From assembly GCA_032622095.1 (NCBI GenBank), contig CP136066.1:189958816-190022815 (forward strand): DNA of 64,000 nt. The letters are read 5' to 3'. Below, one piece after another: positions 1 through 12,001 of this stretch. The number at the start of each line of letters is the position of its first letter. Position 1 is the stretch's first letter. Made by a program: the position numbers and the translations under genes. The notes under the pieces were generated by a model. That model was given only the letters and a program-made list of their open reading frames with translations, had not been told where the DNA came from and did no database searches. This DNA is from Siphonodentalium dalli. Its lineage: Eukaryota; Mollusca; Scaphopoda; Gadilida; Siphonodentaliidae.

Positions 1-111
1 GGACTGGGAATAACTCTATATATTTAAATATTGAGTTATCCAAATTCTGTACAAAGTCTCTTTTTTTTCAATGGACTGGGAATAACTCTATATATTTAGA
101 TATTGAGTTAT
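1..111. repeat. Direct repeat of about 38 bp
   Basis: GGACTGGGAATAACTCTATA begins both copies (1 and 74), each followed by a nearly identical AT-rich tail ending TTGAGTTAT. No wider element can be seen because the window starts here. Confidence 0.7.
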
Positions 112-388
112 TCGTCTTCCATTGAAAATAAACTATAATTTGAATCATGTTGCATTCTGGGAGCCATAACGGGGGAAATGATTTTATGATTTCAGCTATT
201 TTCTATTACTCTATGGGCACCTTCTGAGACACAGACGTTCCAAATGGTGATGAATTATAGTATTTTAATCATATTTTATGGCATAGCTTGTTATTAAAAC
301 CGTATATCAGGGCACTATAACAAATAATCGGTGATCCGAAAATTAAGTGGGCCTTTAATTCAAGACTTGTATGTTGGTATATACTAAC

Positions 389-556
389 CAAGACACGTGA
401 GCACATGCCGCATCTCGGCGGCTGAGATGAAACCTTGACCTTCTCTGTCAAATGTCTTGAACGCCTCCATGAAATCCGCAAACGTTCCGGTCTCCTTCTC
501 GTCCATGGCCTTCTTGTAAATTTTGAGGAATTCGTCGAGTTTGTATGATTTTTCTC
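389..556 (-). CDS. Essential light chain exon 4 (linker and third EF-hand)
   Basis: Acceptor TTCTTTTCAG, donor GTTAGT. Encodes [18 protein letters not shown] then [20 protein letters not shown] and HVLTCLG. It ends one base into a glycine codon, so at least one more coding exon is needed and must lie left of the window. Confidence 0.95.
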
Positions 557-3500
557 CTGAAAAGAATTGTCAGTCGTTTCATGGGTCAAGTTGATCTTCT
601 GATTCTCCTATATTGCAATTGGTTTAACCCTTTCTATATTAAATACAAATTGAAATACAAATTTCACGAGAAACTATTCCGTTCCCTCAGAAATTTCGCC
701 TTTAAAGTGTTATGAAACACTCATCTGATGTGTTACGAACGATATATAACAAATAATGATTCCAAAATAAGTTATTTTCATACTTTTTATATCAAAATAG
801 TACAAAAATGGCGTCATTTTTTATAAGCGAATTGCACCCAATGACGATTATTGGCGTAATCGTTGCCGTGATGTGTATGCTCACGAATGTGTCCTGAATA
901 AATAAATATTTGTTCGAAGTTCAACCATTGATTTCTCTGAAATGGTCGACAGACGATTTAGTTCGAATTTTTGACAACCTTAGTTCATTGTTACATTCTT
1001 CCAAGTTCCAATGCTCCTCTCTCCTACCTTCGTATGTGTCTGTCAAACAAATACGTGATAATAGCATGGGATAATTTGGCATTGAATAGATTTAACAGGG
1101 AATAAATATCCAAAAACCAAAATACGCTTTGGTTATATATATATTTTTTCAATCCCAGATGCTATAGCTCTCCAATGTGGTTGCGGATAGCGACATTCAT
1201 CTTGGACGCCACGATGAATTGTGAATGCCACAGAACAAAAGCATTTTAAGTTTATTTAAGATATTACTTCCCCAATTGCATATATGGTTATCATATACAA
1301 GAATCCATGCAACTAAAAAAAAAATGGTCCCCATCGACCAGGTTGCAATTGTTTCCTGTCGAACACATGTATCTGTAGCTTTTGATTAAGAGTGCATTTC
1401 ACTGCTCTTGTTTGAGTCTGGTCTGTGCAGTTATGTGACAGTAACAAGAAGAGGTTCTAATTGGCAATACTTGTCCTCTCATCATTGGCCTTTGTGTGCG
1501 TTAAGTAAATAAATGATAAACTTATTGAGATCGAATAGTACAGACTGCATGCATGATATTGCATGCATGGTATACATATATACGGCCCCTGTTCAGTACT
1601 GGCATGCATGTTTCAATTTTAGGATGTCACACAAATTAACTGGTTAGCGGGATTCGCCCTTTCTTCGCCAAATTCAGTTATAAAAGTATAATAATCGATA
1701 ATCGATGTCTTGTACTCCGTATTTTCTCACTGATTGGGTTCCATCCCTATCTGCATGTTAACTGGGAGGGTAACAGCTGACGATTACTTTATGTGTGGAA
1801 TTCATTCCGAGACAATTTATTATAACTCACCCATTTTGTCGGTTCCACCGAGCTCACTGATTACTTTCTGTGTGGGGTTCATTCCCAGACTCCTCAGCAC
1901 GTCGCCGACCTTAAACGCGTCCACCTCTCCATCGCGGCCATCCCAGAAATCGAAGAGTTCAAACACCTCAGTGACCTCTGTGAAAAAAAACAAAAGAATG
2001 AATGACTAAATTAAGCACTGTATATACACACTACGCTATAGGTATATGACCGGGCCCTGTACTATAGATTCCTAACAGCCGTGTTTTGAATACGTGTCGA
2101 ATACTATGGATACCGGCAATTTAACAGTGTGTGCGATTTCCCGTCATTTACAAGAACAGACAAAATCCAGTACTTTTTATCTCCGTTTGCTGCGCGTGGA
2201 GGCGAACACTTGTTAACGGCTAAAGGGAACTACATAAATGGATATAGCAATGCCTGTTTGAATCAGTTGGCGAGTGGTCTAGTAGATGTATAAACGTACA
2301 TCTATGTAACCAGTTTCCAATCTATAGCTGGGTCATTTTGTCCACAATTGCATGCGCGCGGTGAAAATTCATTCCATCGGTAGTGCGTGGAATACTTGTT
2401 ACCATGTTTTATCTCACATTGATTGCGTATTAGAGCGAAATATGGGGAATTCAGTGTATGTATAACGTGACACCCCACCCCAATCTATTCATATCTGAAC
2501 CCCATGCCCCATGACTGTCATCACTGACGAACAAATGGACCTATCCGCCCCAATTTCAATTATAGCCAATGAGCCGATAGCTTAATCGCCAAAGCGACAT
2601 GTGCCTGCCTAGCGATATGAAAGACACCACAAGCGGCTCCTTAATAACCATTGTAAACCATAGGATTTTTACGAACACGAGAGCACTATATGTGTTAAAA
2701 AGCTACAATTGTGTTGAAATGTACATGGGGAACATGTCCGGTTGACGAACGATATTTATTCACATGTTTTTGTTCGGTTTCCTAAATAAAAAAGTAACTA
2801 ACTACTGTCCACTGTAAACCAACTAGAAAGCACGTGACAAAACTATAGGATTACCACCAATCGTGGATAGCAAAAGCAATTTGCAACTATCGGGGAAGTC
2901 TGTTAGCAGATATAATAACTGACCGCCGCGGATGTTAGTTAAAGGCACTTGAGGCCTTAGTTGTCGAAAATATTCATATTTGTTCTAATCACGGTAAACA
3001 GAAAAACATTAAAACGCATACAGTTTCGTTCATATATACCATGACCATCACGTAAACAGCATGTTATCATAAAGACCTACTATATTTTACCTAAGCAAGA
3101 GCCTGATTGTGTTACAGAAGACAGCACAATGCTACTGGCTAATCACACACAAATGGCATAAACGCTCTTTATTCGTTCCATATCATGTATTCACCAACAA
3201 AGAACGCTCTTTATGTTTACCATCATAATATAAACAAACACCAGAAAAGTAACTTTTTATGCTTTTGTTTACATAACAATGGTCAAACATTTGACAATAA
3301 CATACTGTTTATGCGATATATCTTATTTGTATACGGACAAAGTCTGTCTACATTTTGATGTTCTTTCTGTTTATGGCGGTTTTTGACGGGTGGAAATATT
3401 TTCACAGGATACCCACCGCCAAGGCCAACCGTACCTTTAACTTTTGAACCTGCAATCGGTCGCTTGGGTTAATTTAATAATGATGATATACTTGCAAACG

Positions 3501-5787
3501 TGGAAGTTTTAAGTAGTGTTTAAAATTATTTTCGTTTCCCAAAAGCAGTAGATAAATAATAAAGAACGTTCTTTTTAATCACAATCGGCTGCACTTGCTT
3601 TCAACGTACCGGTAACATTTGGACGCTTTTGTAAATTTTCGCGATGCACGTGGACATGTGCCATACAAATATAACGGTGATTGCAATATTATTTGTACTA
3701 TGTCTGCTAAGCTTAAAATTACCGAAGGAAAGTTTTGACTAATTTGGATTCAAATTTTTGACTGTGGATATTTAAAGTGTCCCATGTTCAATATGCGCCA
3801 TTGTGTCGTTAAATAAATATAAAATATATTCACTAAATAAATTTATTATATACATTTACATGATCCTACTATTATTCGATTCATTAAACCCATTCTATAA
3901 TAATGATATAATAAGGATAATAGTGCCAGGTGTACCCAATTGTATTATTGTTGCGCAAACTTGACCTTTGACTTCCGGCCTGTCGTCTGTTTACATTCCA
4001 TACGCTAAATCTATGTTTGTTACTATTATTGATTTAGTTTGAATAAATATTTCATTAAATTTACGCCATTAATTACGTCAAAGAGTCTTATTTGTCTGTG
4101 ACCATTTATTTACGCGGGCAAACAACGCATAGTTACGTGAAACATCAACGCATGCCTTATATAAGCCGCTGTTCATCTCACGTCGCATTTATTGATTGAA
4201 GTATGTCTTATTGGGATTTTTATTAAGTAAGAAATAGAATCTACAACTCGTCCCCAGTTTATAGCGAAATTTACAAAACTCGTCCAGTAAATTAAGTCTG
4301 AACCTCGCCTAGCCTAATTTGCTGGACTCGTTTTGTAAATTTCGATATAAACTGGGGATTCGTTGTAGATCCTCTTAAAAAATACATTCGCTAAATTAAT
4401 ATAGCATTCATATCATTTAGGCATTTATGCGCTTATATGTAGCAGATTTTAATCAATATGTAATGTAAAACTTACCTTCGATGTCGGTTTTTGATAATCC
4501 GGAAGACTGCAAAATAGAGAGGAAATCATATAACAGGATAGACGGTAAGATGTAGTCACGGTGATTTTGGACCTCGATTTGGGGCAAAGTCAGTGAATCT
4601 GCGTTCAAGGGGTAGCCATATTGATAGGATTCAAGTTTGAATGCTCAATTACACCCCCCCCCCCCTTCCGACCAGATGAAATTCTCTGTCGTTGTAAATT
4701 CCATTTACACTACAGTACCTTGGGCAATATATAATTATCAAACTTACCATATTTGTTTCTGTACCGTAAATGGGACGAATAGGGACAGATTTTCGATTCT
4801 TTGAGAAAATCTCTACTGAAGTTTCTCTTTCATGGTCAGTTCTAACTTTCATTTTGTGTCTATGTGTATAACGGCTATATATACATGAGTTTACAATTCC
4901 TTTTCAATTATCTGTCTTCAGAATTTATAAATTGCCATCACGTTTCGTCCCCTATACTAATGGGTATATAAATATCATCATCTCTATTCTAGGAACGAGT
5001 TTTAACATTTTTTCATCGTAGGATTGTTGGTGTTCTGCTGCTTCACAGTTTTCCAAACGGAAATTGTTCGTAGGATTTTCTTTTTGTTTTCTTTTCAGCT
5101 CCGTTCTCAGTTCGAAGAATTTTACCATTTGCGATTTAGTGTAATCAGTAATCTCGATCAAAATATATTTTCGAATTATCTGCTGTCTTATGTTCTTTTC
5201 TGTTTTATATAATTGCGTCTAATGATAATTGTGTCTCTAATATATATAGGGACAGCCATTAACTTAAGCCTGATGTCTCTATGGTATACGCTGCATTAGG
5301 GATTCTTCAGGGACAATTTCTATGTTTTACGAAACGAATTTAAAAGAACCAGAACAATGGAACCCGAAAACATTGCTTGACATCTTAATGTTCTCGGACA
5401 TATATCTTAATGTTCTCGGATATATATCTTAATGTTCTCCGATATATATCTTAATGTTCTCCGATATATATCTTAATGTTCTCGGATTGGCCTGTAACAA
5501 TAAAGTTTTGCCCAATCTATTTTTTTGTCTGAAAGCATCTGTCAGCCATACAGTGAGAAGGTAAACATGTATACATAGTATGGGGTGGTTATCATATATG
5601 GTTGGGGCAAGGGTGGAACTAAATTAGTAAAACCGACAGATAGTCGTACTGCTCACTGTCGTGAAGAATTGATTGATTAATCATAATCTGAGAAAATAGC
5701 CCATTCTCACATCACAGTGACTTTATAGACACAGCATTTACGGTAACATAACGTGAACGACAAGAACTAAGAGTTGGTACTAACCAT
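389..5787 (-). CDS. Myosin essential light chain, 3' partial (4 coding exons)
   Basis: Calcium-binding-fold light chain that wraps the first IQ motif of the myosin heavy-chain neck in muscle. Coding exons on the minus strand are 5785-5787, 4476-4506, 1831-1977 and 389-556, all with GT-AG borders and consistent phases (0, 1, 1, 1). They give 117 residues of a protein usually about 155 long. The N-terminus reads [20 protein letters not shown], followed by DFWDGRDG in the first EF-hand-like lobe (about residue 21) and [19 protein letters not shown] in the third (about residue 90). The exon for the last EF-hand must lie beyond position 1. Loop residues are not canonical for calcium in several EF-hands, as is normal in this family. 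DFWDGRDG is, from memory of the family, typical of lophotrochozoan essential light chains. The identification is firm; the muscle type is not determined. Confidence 0.93.
557..1830 (-). other. Light chain intron 3
   Basis: AT-rich intron without a recognisable element or exon on either strand. Confidence 0.7.
1831..1977 (-). CDS. Essential light chain exon 3 (first EF-hand lobe)
   Basis: Acceptor TTTTTCACAG, donor GTGAGT. Encodes the first EF-hand-like region with [13 protein letters not shown] and the following helix region [20 protein letters not shown]. Begins and ends in split codons that match the neighbouring exons. Confidence 0.95.
1978..4475 (-). other. Light chain intron 2
   Basis: AT-rich intron. 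Apart from the hairpin at 4238-4371, listed separately, I see no gene or recognisable transposon. Confidence 0.7.
4238..4371. repeat. Inverted repeat with arms of about 58 bp (MITE-like)
   Basis: The left arm begins GAATCTACAACTCGTCCCCA and its near-complement ends GGGGATTCGTTGTAGATCC, with a short spacer. It lies in light chain intron 2, about 100 bp from the 31-bp exon. Probably a hairpin MITE; no target duplication is clear. Confidence 0.65.
4476..4506 (-). CDS. Essential light chain exon 2 (31 bp microexon)
   Basis: Acceptor TTTTGCAG and donor GTAAGT flank 31 bases encoding [10 protein letters not shown] plus one base of a split codon. The split codon completes as Glu with the next exon. 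Confidence 0.88.
4654..4665 (+). repeat. Homopolymer C tract (12)
   Basis: Twelve consecutive C in AT-rich intronic sequence. One of several long C or G runs in the window. Confidence 0.9.
5382..5486 (+). repeat. 22-bp minisatellite, about five copies
   Basis: The unit ATCTTAATGTTCTCGGATAT repeats head to tail, with C/G variation in CTCGG versus CTCCG. It lies in intron 1 of the light chain gene, about 300 bp from the start codon. Confidence 0.9.
5785..5787 (-). CDS. Essential light chain exon 1 (start codon only)
   Basis: The ATG is preceded by AAAA and followed at once by the donor GTTAGT, so exon 1 contributes only the initiator methionine. Joining it to the 4506 exon keeps phase 0. A TATA box and initiator lie at the right distance upstream, which supports this start. 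Confidence 0.75.
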
Positions 5788-5853
5788 TTTTATTCTGTTC
5801 TGTAAATGAAAACTGTTTCTTATCGTGCTGGAGTGGATAGAATGTGGAACTGT

Positions 5854-5889
5854 ACTGACCCATGCATGTAAATCTTTGCAGCTTATATA
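5854..5889 (-). promoter_or_regulatory. Core promoter of the light chain gene: TATA box plus initiator
   Basis: On the minus strand TATATAAG occupies 5889-5882 and TCAGT occupies 5858-5854. If the A of TCAGT (5856) is +1, the TATA box starts at -33, the expected spacing, and the 5' UTR is about 69 nt before the ATG at 5787. Seen directly as motifs; transcription start is inferred. Confidence 0.6.
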
Positions 5890-7440
5890 CGCTTTCGTGA
5901 ACGGGACCACATGGGTGTGGGGCGATCATGGCAATACCCGATCCAGATGCGCGTATTATGCAAATCGCGTGCACTATGCGGCGACCGGGGTGTGTACACC
6001 ATCTCCATCGTCACATGACCCAGCATGCACGATGGGCACATGGTCAAGACTTATACGTCTACGCGGGTATAGTTTACACATGGTAGATGTTTTGTAAGGC
6101 TTGCGAAGCATGCGCATGGCTGGTGGTGATTATGTTGCATGGGAATCATGGGATGCAACTGAGATTATTCCAACGGAATCCATAACCAGACCATGCATTA
6201 GAACCGCCAAACATGCTGGGTGGCACCGTGCTGGCACGCGTTCACAGTTTCGATATTTCAGCATGAGGAACGAGCATCATATTTACTATATATGTTGCAC
6301 GGAAACATCAAGCTACTCAAAACCCTCAGGTTGCAGATCTAACCTTGCAATTTATCGTTTTTACCCCCGTTGCAATTATCAAAATAGCTCGATAACTGCA
6401 AGAAATAATTACAATATATATAAAACATTATCGTGGTATATTGTATTATATTATTCCCTGTACCCTCATCCGCCAAAAATACTACCCACTCATCTGAATT
6501 TGAACCATACACATGATATTGAACAGCCCTCGGGTAGTATCCAATTTCACACACTCTTTAACTTAGCCCTAAACTTATAAATTACATATACACAATCTGT
6601 GCACGGCTCACCCGAAGCCATCTTACTATTGTTATTAATTTCTATATTCACCATACTGGGGATGGCAAGAAGACAGTCTTGCCAGACTATGCCACCCCCC
6701 ACAATATACGACATAATTATCCATAATTTTCACCACTATTATGTAATAGATATGTGTATTGCAAATAAAATATCCTATCCTATCCTATCCTATAGTGTAT
6801 ATTCATAGATCGTTTGTTATCGCCGGAACAGAATTGAAACATTACTATTTCAAATTTGAAGCCTTAAAATTATGAATCGCTTCAGACACGCGGTGGATTC
6901 GACCCATCTTTATTCATGATAAGCGATATAAGCGATTTTGCTTAGAATATGTACTGGAAGAGGTGGGAATTAATCACCTACATAGATTACACTGCATGAT
7001 CCACAGACCATGCCATGCATCTCTATCCTGGCTAATAGTCCACGCACATTAGGGTTCACTAGGGAAAAAATTCTGGGAAAGCTGATTTTTTTCCAGGAAT
7101 TAATAAGAACATATTTATGAACAACATGGCAAAAGTCCCCTAAAATCCGATTTGAGCTTTTTGAGATATCATGATTTTTCGGAACGGTTCAAATTCTGAC
7201 GAAATTCCACCAGACCATATGCGATTGCAGTCATATGTAGAATAATTTACGGACATTTGTGCATACATATCCATCTATCGTGGAGCAGGTGCCGCTAGAT
7301 ATATGAAATTGATGCTAGAGCATACTACAAGTCGATATTCCGTAATTGGGATGACATTACCAAAGAGAGCATAGAAACCGCGTGATGATTCAACATTTTT
7401 CCCATAAAAGAGTGCGAGTAAAGATATTCAGAAGACAATG
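5890..7440. other. Upstream/intergenic sequence without a recognised gene
   Basis: The stretch upstream of the light chain promoter is relatively GC-rich near 5900-6300, then AT-rich. A (TATCC) microsatellite of about 4.5 units sits at 6771-6793. The open frames here lack any recognisable domain. Confidence 0.6.
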
Positions 7441-8020
7441 AGCTGAAATATATATATATATCTTTATTGTCCTCCATAATTGAAGAGTTTAACAAATGGT
7501 ATATACATAATACAGTATCAAAGGTAGCCAAACATTTTGGTCAACATGACATTTAACAAATGATAGCATGTACACAGAATGGCACAAGTGCCACCAAGAC
7601 ATGGTATACAAGTTGGGTCAAACTAGAGAGTAACCTTACCCACAGGCAGATATACATTCAGACATACAATCGGACATACCGACACTCGGACATAATATGA
7701 AGGCATGCAGACAAACACAGCCACGCAAACATAACTTTCAGTCTAAACATATTTACATTATGCGGATAATATCCGAAAGGTACACAGGGTAAATGCTTAG
7801 ACTCGCATTTTCTAATTTACTGGCGGCAAACTGTTATACTTGGAATGTTATTTAAACGTTAGTATTGTGTCGATAACTGCTCATATACAATTGATGTATG
7901 ACAAAGCATAATTACATGGAGTATAAAGGTGCACACATGAGCGAATTTACGTCGTATATTGTTACATTCACACCGGTAACATCATATCCGCATGGGTGAG
8001 TGCAGTCTGCTTAAAACCAT

Positions 8021-8060
8021 ACCCAAACTCCAACGATCGTTGGAGTCTGAGTATGGTTCC
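8021..8060. repeat. Hairpin in the LINE 3' region
   Basis: ACTCCAACGATCGTTGGAGT is a perfect 20-bp palindrome, extended by imperfect arms (AACCATAC and GTATGGTT). It could be an RNA hairpin recognised by the element's reverse transcriptase; that role is inference. Confidence 0.6.
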
Positions 8061-8114
8061 AATCAGACTGGCTCCTGATATGCCATTGTGGATTTTCGTT
8101 AAAACGTTTGGTGA

Positions 8115-9209
8115 TTACTCAGAATGAAGACTTGACAGCATCCTGTGTGATAACCATAATATGTGGGTATGGTGAACTATAAATGATACGAACAACATAG
8201 GGTCATCAATGAAAGAAAATATTTCAGAGGAAAGTTTTGTAAGGTGAATCATAACAAGTTCATCATCGTCAAGCTCGTCCATCCAAAGATAGAACAGCAA
8301 TCCAAATGTGTCAATCAATTGGTACCACATGTCATTACGACGAGAGCACAATATATGGTGAGTGCAATAAATCATAACGTGTATTACCACGTCGTCATAT
8401 TCCAAGTGACATAACGCACAAGTACCCTGGTGTTTGGTTGCAGTGGTCGCAATAAGTTGGGCAACGGTGAAAAATTCTCTCTTCCGCTCTGGATATTGCC
8501 GACAGCAACGCCAAAGTATGGACATCTGTAAGTGACTTTGGATTTGATAGAAGCATGCTGGTGTTGGGTCGTTTTGAACATTTTGCGTCCAGTCGATATC
8601 GCGTTTACTGTTGACTTCCGTTTTGATCAGTCGGTTCCACTCTGTGCGGATTGGACACGTACCGACTATTGCGAATTGCTGAAGATATTGGTTCAAGTTA
8701 TGAGAAATAAGAATGCGTTCAATGTCAGCAAAGTATGAATGAGGATTAGTATATTGCCGAGAAAGGTGCATGTGAAGTCTTGATACAAAAATTTCCTTGC
8801 ATACCTTGGAAGGCGATATTCGACAAAGGCTACCAAACAAACTGAGTTTTCGTGCATCTATAAAAGATGAAATAGGACCAAGGCCCATGAGACCTAGGGC
8901 AATATCGGTTCTCGCCCTTACAGGCAGCCCTTGAATGCATTTCAAGCAAAATCGATGGATTTTCTCGAGCGAGGTAGTGTCCGACACAGACATGCCACAC
9001 AGAAATTCTGAACCATATAATCCTTTTGGCAGCACCATCGTTTTGTATATGATGGCACAACTCGACGGAGTGATCCCTCCGGCATAAAGTCCAGCATAAT
9101 TACTTAAGAGGAAAAAAGTTGACCTGATTTTGTCTACAATGACTTCAACAAATTCTTTGACAAAGCTGTACTTGTTTACTTGTATGCCCAAATGAGTGAT
9201 ACAGTCCAT
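8115..9209 (-). pseudogene. LINE reverse transcriptase C-terminal region
   Basis: A 364-codon open frame. It begins with THLGIQVNK, the thumb-proximal motif, and continues through IYKTMVLPKGLYGSEFL and LEKIHRFCLKCIQGLP, as in the thumb and connection region of invertebrate LINE polyproteins. Near the C-terminus CALCHLEYDDVVIHVMIYC fits a degraded zinc knuckle (C-x2-C...H...C). It is shifted out of frame relative to the upstream RT segment. Confidence 0.85.
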
Positions 9210-9547
9210 CGTCTACTTGTGCTGCAGCTTTGGCGAGACGTTTCGTTAAAAACGATGACCTTACATTTGTTAGGATTATACATGAAGCGCCATTTTTGAC
9301 TATACGATGTGCATATATCGCATAAACGTTGTAAGCCGTAACTTGAGAGGGACAACAGTGTCATGTCATCAGCTTGTGTTGGAGACGAGCAGTTGGAGGA
9401 TAAAAGTCGAAATTCAAAGTTTGAAGCTTCAAGTTCATACAAGAGATCATCTATGTACATCATATAGAACAAAGGGGATAAAATTCCCTCTTGCCTTGCT
9501 CCTTGTTTTATTGAAGTTGACTTAGACAGAATGTCAAGTTGCTCCAT
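9176..9547 (-). pseudogene. Reverse transcriptase fragment (palm motifs)
   Basis: The translation contains GARQEGILSPLFYMMYIDDL, the RT motif before the active site, then QADDMTLLSL, which is the catalytic box with Gln instead of the usual Tyr before ADD, and a KCKVIVFNE motif. The frame breaks within a 33-bp overlap with the next segment. No start is meaningful because the 5' part is lost. Confidence 0.88.
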
Positions 9548-9919
9548 TCGACGAACGGGCGTGTGATTCGTTGGTAACGTGAGGCTACCTTATACTGTAT
9601 ACAGAATCAGTAGTATCAGTGCAGCATTCGGCAAAGCTCGGTATTCACCGTAAAATGATAACCCTGGTTCTGATAAAGTTTGAACGACTATCATTTTTAC
9701 AACAACAACTTAAAATGGCGACCAACGACGAAGTCTTAAATATTTTTACAACATCGATTAGATTCGATTTACAACAATGATGACGATGATTTAGAAGACT
9801 CGTCGTTTGTCTTTTTATTGCCAGCTTTGTATGTTCAAATTCTTTTATGAACGCAATGACTGAAAAGGTGATATATAGGACAATATTAGCATTTTGGTTG
9901 CCGGTATCTCGAAATTTCA

Positions 9920-10949
9920 CAGGCCAAGCACATCCTGAATTGCACTATTATAGCGATATTCCTCTATTATAGTGATATTTGACTATAACATATTCATGTT
10001 TCCTTTATTTGCGTAGGGAATAGAAGACGGCGCATACCAGTGCACAGCCAAATGTCACTCATAAGTCATAACAATATCGCAGCGAATGAAGTCTTCCGAC
10101 AAAATTCGTTGTGCAATCTCTTGCGCCAGCTTTGATATTCAATAATATTATACTATTACTAATGCTGATGGGGTCATTGTCACATGGCTCCTGTCACATT
10201 CGTAGCCAGCTTTTTAAATCGATCACAAATGTAGCCAGCTTTTCTACTGCGATCACATTTGTAGCCAGCTTTTCATATTCATGCGAGCCTCAATGAACAA
10301 GATTAGGTTAGTCTCATTTTTCTGAGTTGATGAATGAAAAACAACATAATTTTAATTTTATATTAGTTCATCTAATAAGTTAATAACCTGAGGTTTCCGA
10401 TCAATGTCGTTCGATGCTCGAATTATATTTCAATATAAGTTGATAAGCGAAGTCAGTTTTGGAGCATGACGTCGATATTTTAGTCACGAACGCGATGACG
10501 TCATATTTCGTGCCATATAAAGCATGGAATTAGAAAAGCTCAGGCTACGAATGTGATCGCTGGCGAAAAGCTGGCTACATTTGTGATCGATTTAAAAAGC
10601 TGGCTATGAATGTGACCGGAGCCTTGTGACAATGACCCTAGCATTACGAATATGTCCCGTTCTAAATGACAATAGCAGGATGACTCAATCGCTCCTTCAT
10701 AACAATATTTCAACTAATTACATGCTATTAAATTGAGTTGCTTATCGTGTGTCGTCATGATTAATAATGCTCCTGGACAAACTATATGCATGGTATCGAG
10801 TTAGTGCGATCTGATTTTGAATAATATTTGTGGGAAATATTATTTTGGATTATCCCACTTTTATCAAATTAACAAAACGGTAATGGTCAAATACCACTAT
10901 AATAGTGGAATATCACTATAATAGTGGAATTAAGGATGTGCCTGACCTG
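9920..10949. mobile_element. TIR element (about 1 kb) hosting a nested foldback element
   Basis: Terminal inverted repeats of about 60 bp match: the left end begins CAGGCCAAGCACATCCTGAA and the right end read in reverse begins CAGGTCAGGCACATCCTTAA. Both are followed by CACTATTATAG repeats. The interior holds the foldback element at 10164-10642 and no intact coding region, so this is a non-autonomous DNA transposon. The superfamily is undetermined. Confidence 0.75.
10164..10642. mobile_element. Foldback MITE, copy 1 (GTAGCCAGC repeat family)
   Basis: Ends GCTGATGGGGTCATTGTCAC and its inverse GTGACAATGACCCTAGC. Inside each end are tandem units containing GTAGCCAGCTTTT and GATCACAAATG. The flanks ATTACTAAT (left) and ATTACGAAT (right) fit a 9-bp target-site duplication with one mismatch. 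A related copy in the opposite orientation is at 40207-40611. The 9-bp duplication suggests MULE-like or foldback mobilisation. Confidence 0.8.
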
Positions 10950-11414
10950 ATCTGCTGATCATGGCTTATCCCATTAGGCATTAGATAATTGAAATTAGGT
11001 TTGGATGAATACAAATTCATCGTTTGCTAATGCAACATTAGTCATCGCGAGTTCAAATTGACAAAACATTCGACATTATGTCGCACATTTTGTTGCAAGT
11101 GAACTTAGTGAAGTTTTGTGAAGTGTTGCCTTCAGAATGCAAGAAAACATTTGACATTTTACATAATTTGTCATGCAATAAACTTACAAGTGACAAAATG
11201 TTGACGTTTCATTGCTTTCGAACCTAATTTGTCGCTTTCGGTGCGCCACAAAAAAATGTGATAATGTCAGATGTTTTGTTGTTCACGTTGAAAGCGACAA
11301 ATTTGTGTTGTACATTATGTTGCTCTCAGCACATGACAAATTAGACAGATATGTACAGATAAAAAACATGCAGCATTTTCGCATGTTTTGCTGGTCACAG
11401 TAAAGCAACGAAAC

Positions 11415-11514
11415 NNNNNNNNNNNNNNNNNNNNNNNNNNNNNNNNNNNNNNNNNNNNNNNNNNNNNNNNNNNNNNNNNNNNNNNNNNNNNNNNNNNNNN
11501 NNNNNNNNNNNNNN
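11415..11514. other. Assembly gap of 100 N
   Basis: Exactly 100 N, the conventional placeholder for a gap of unknown size. Sequence right of it is a repeat also found inverted near 25939-26057. Confidence 0.99.
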
Positions 11515-11635
11515 ACAGTGGTTAGCAATATTTTGTTGCAATAAATAGATTCTGATAACTAAAGCATATTTTGAAGAAATGTTGTATATTGATAGTATGG
11601 GGACCGTCTGATTGGATTGAGTACCTTTAAAGATG
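11515..11635 (-). repeat. Dispersed repeat, inverted partner of 25939-26057
   Basis: In reverse complement this reads TTAAAGGTACTCAATCCAAT and continues with high identity to 25939-26057, ending GCTAACCACTGT. The copy is cut off by the gap. Confidence 0.85.
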
Positions 11636-12001
11636 TATTCAAGTTTCCAGTTGCAACATGCAGTCCAATTTAACATGTTGCTAAATAAATGTGGCAAATA
11701 AACTAGACCTATTGTATGTACAAAATAATGTCATTTTGTTTAAAACATAAACAAAACGAGATTGCACTGCTGGCAAACCCTCACGACACAAATTCAATAC
11801 CATCAGCTGAGAGGGTTTTCTGCAATTCTCTCAAAGATCATGAGTCTTTCAAATACATGTACATGCAGTGGTTTAACACGTTCACTGCCGAAAACCAATT
11901 CCATCCCGTGTGCCAACATGGGATTTGCTGTTTTGCCAATAGTAGTTGATATTTTACAAATGTATGAGTAATGGTTCGACCAATATCGGGTTATATGATG
12001 C

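Larger units (their letters stand above)
7447..9550 (-). mobile_element. 5'-truncated non-LTR retrotransposon (LINE)
   Basis: Minus-strand remnant of a LINE. It holds the second half of a reverse transcriptase (9547-9176), a frameshift, the C-terminal region (9209-8115), then a 3' region that ends near AATAAAG followed by an (AT) run at 7447-7461. The 5' end, including any endonuclease and the first RT motifs, is absent beyond about 9550. A 20-bp perfect palindrome lies at 8030-8049, 3' of the coding part. The clade is uncertain (I/CR1/RTE-like groups of invertebrates). Confidence 0.85.
10950..12001. other. Intergenic AT-rich sequence flanking the assembly gap
   Basis: No gene is visible. 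The 11050-11400 part is rich in variants of CATTTGACA/TGTCACAAAATG, suggesting a degenerate repeat that runs into the N gap. Confidence 0.5.

Noticed and set aside
5825-6580. Plus-strand open frames upstream of the light chain gene
   Set aside because: They overlap the light chain promoter in antisense or lie beyond it, with no recognisable domain.
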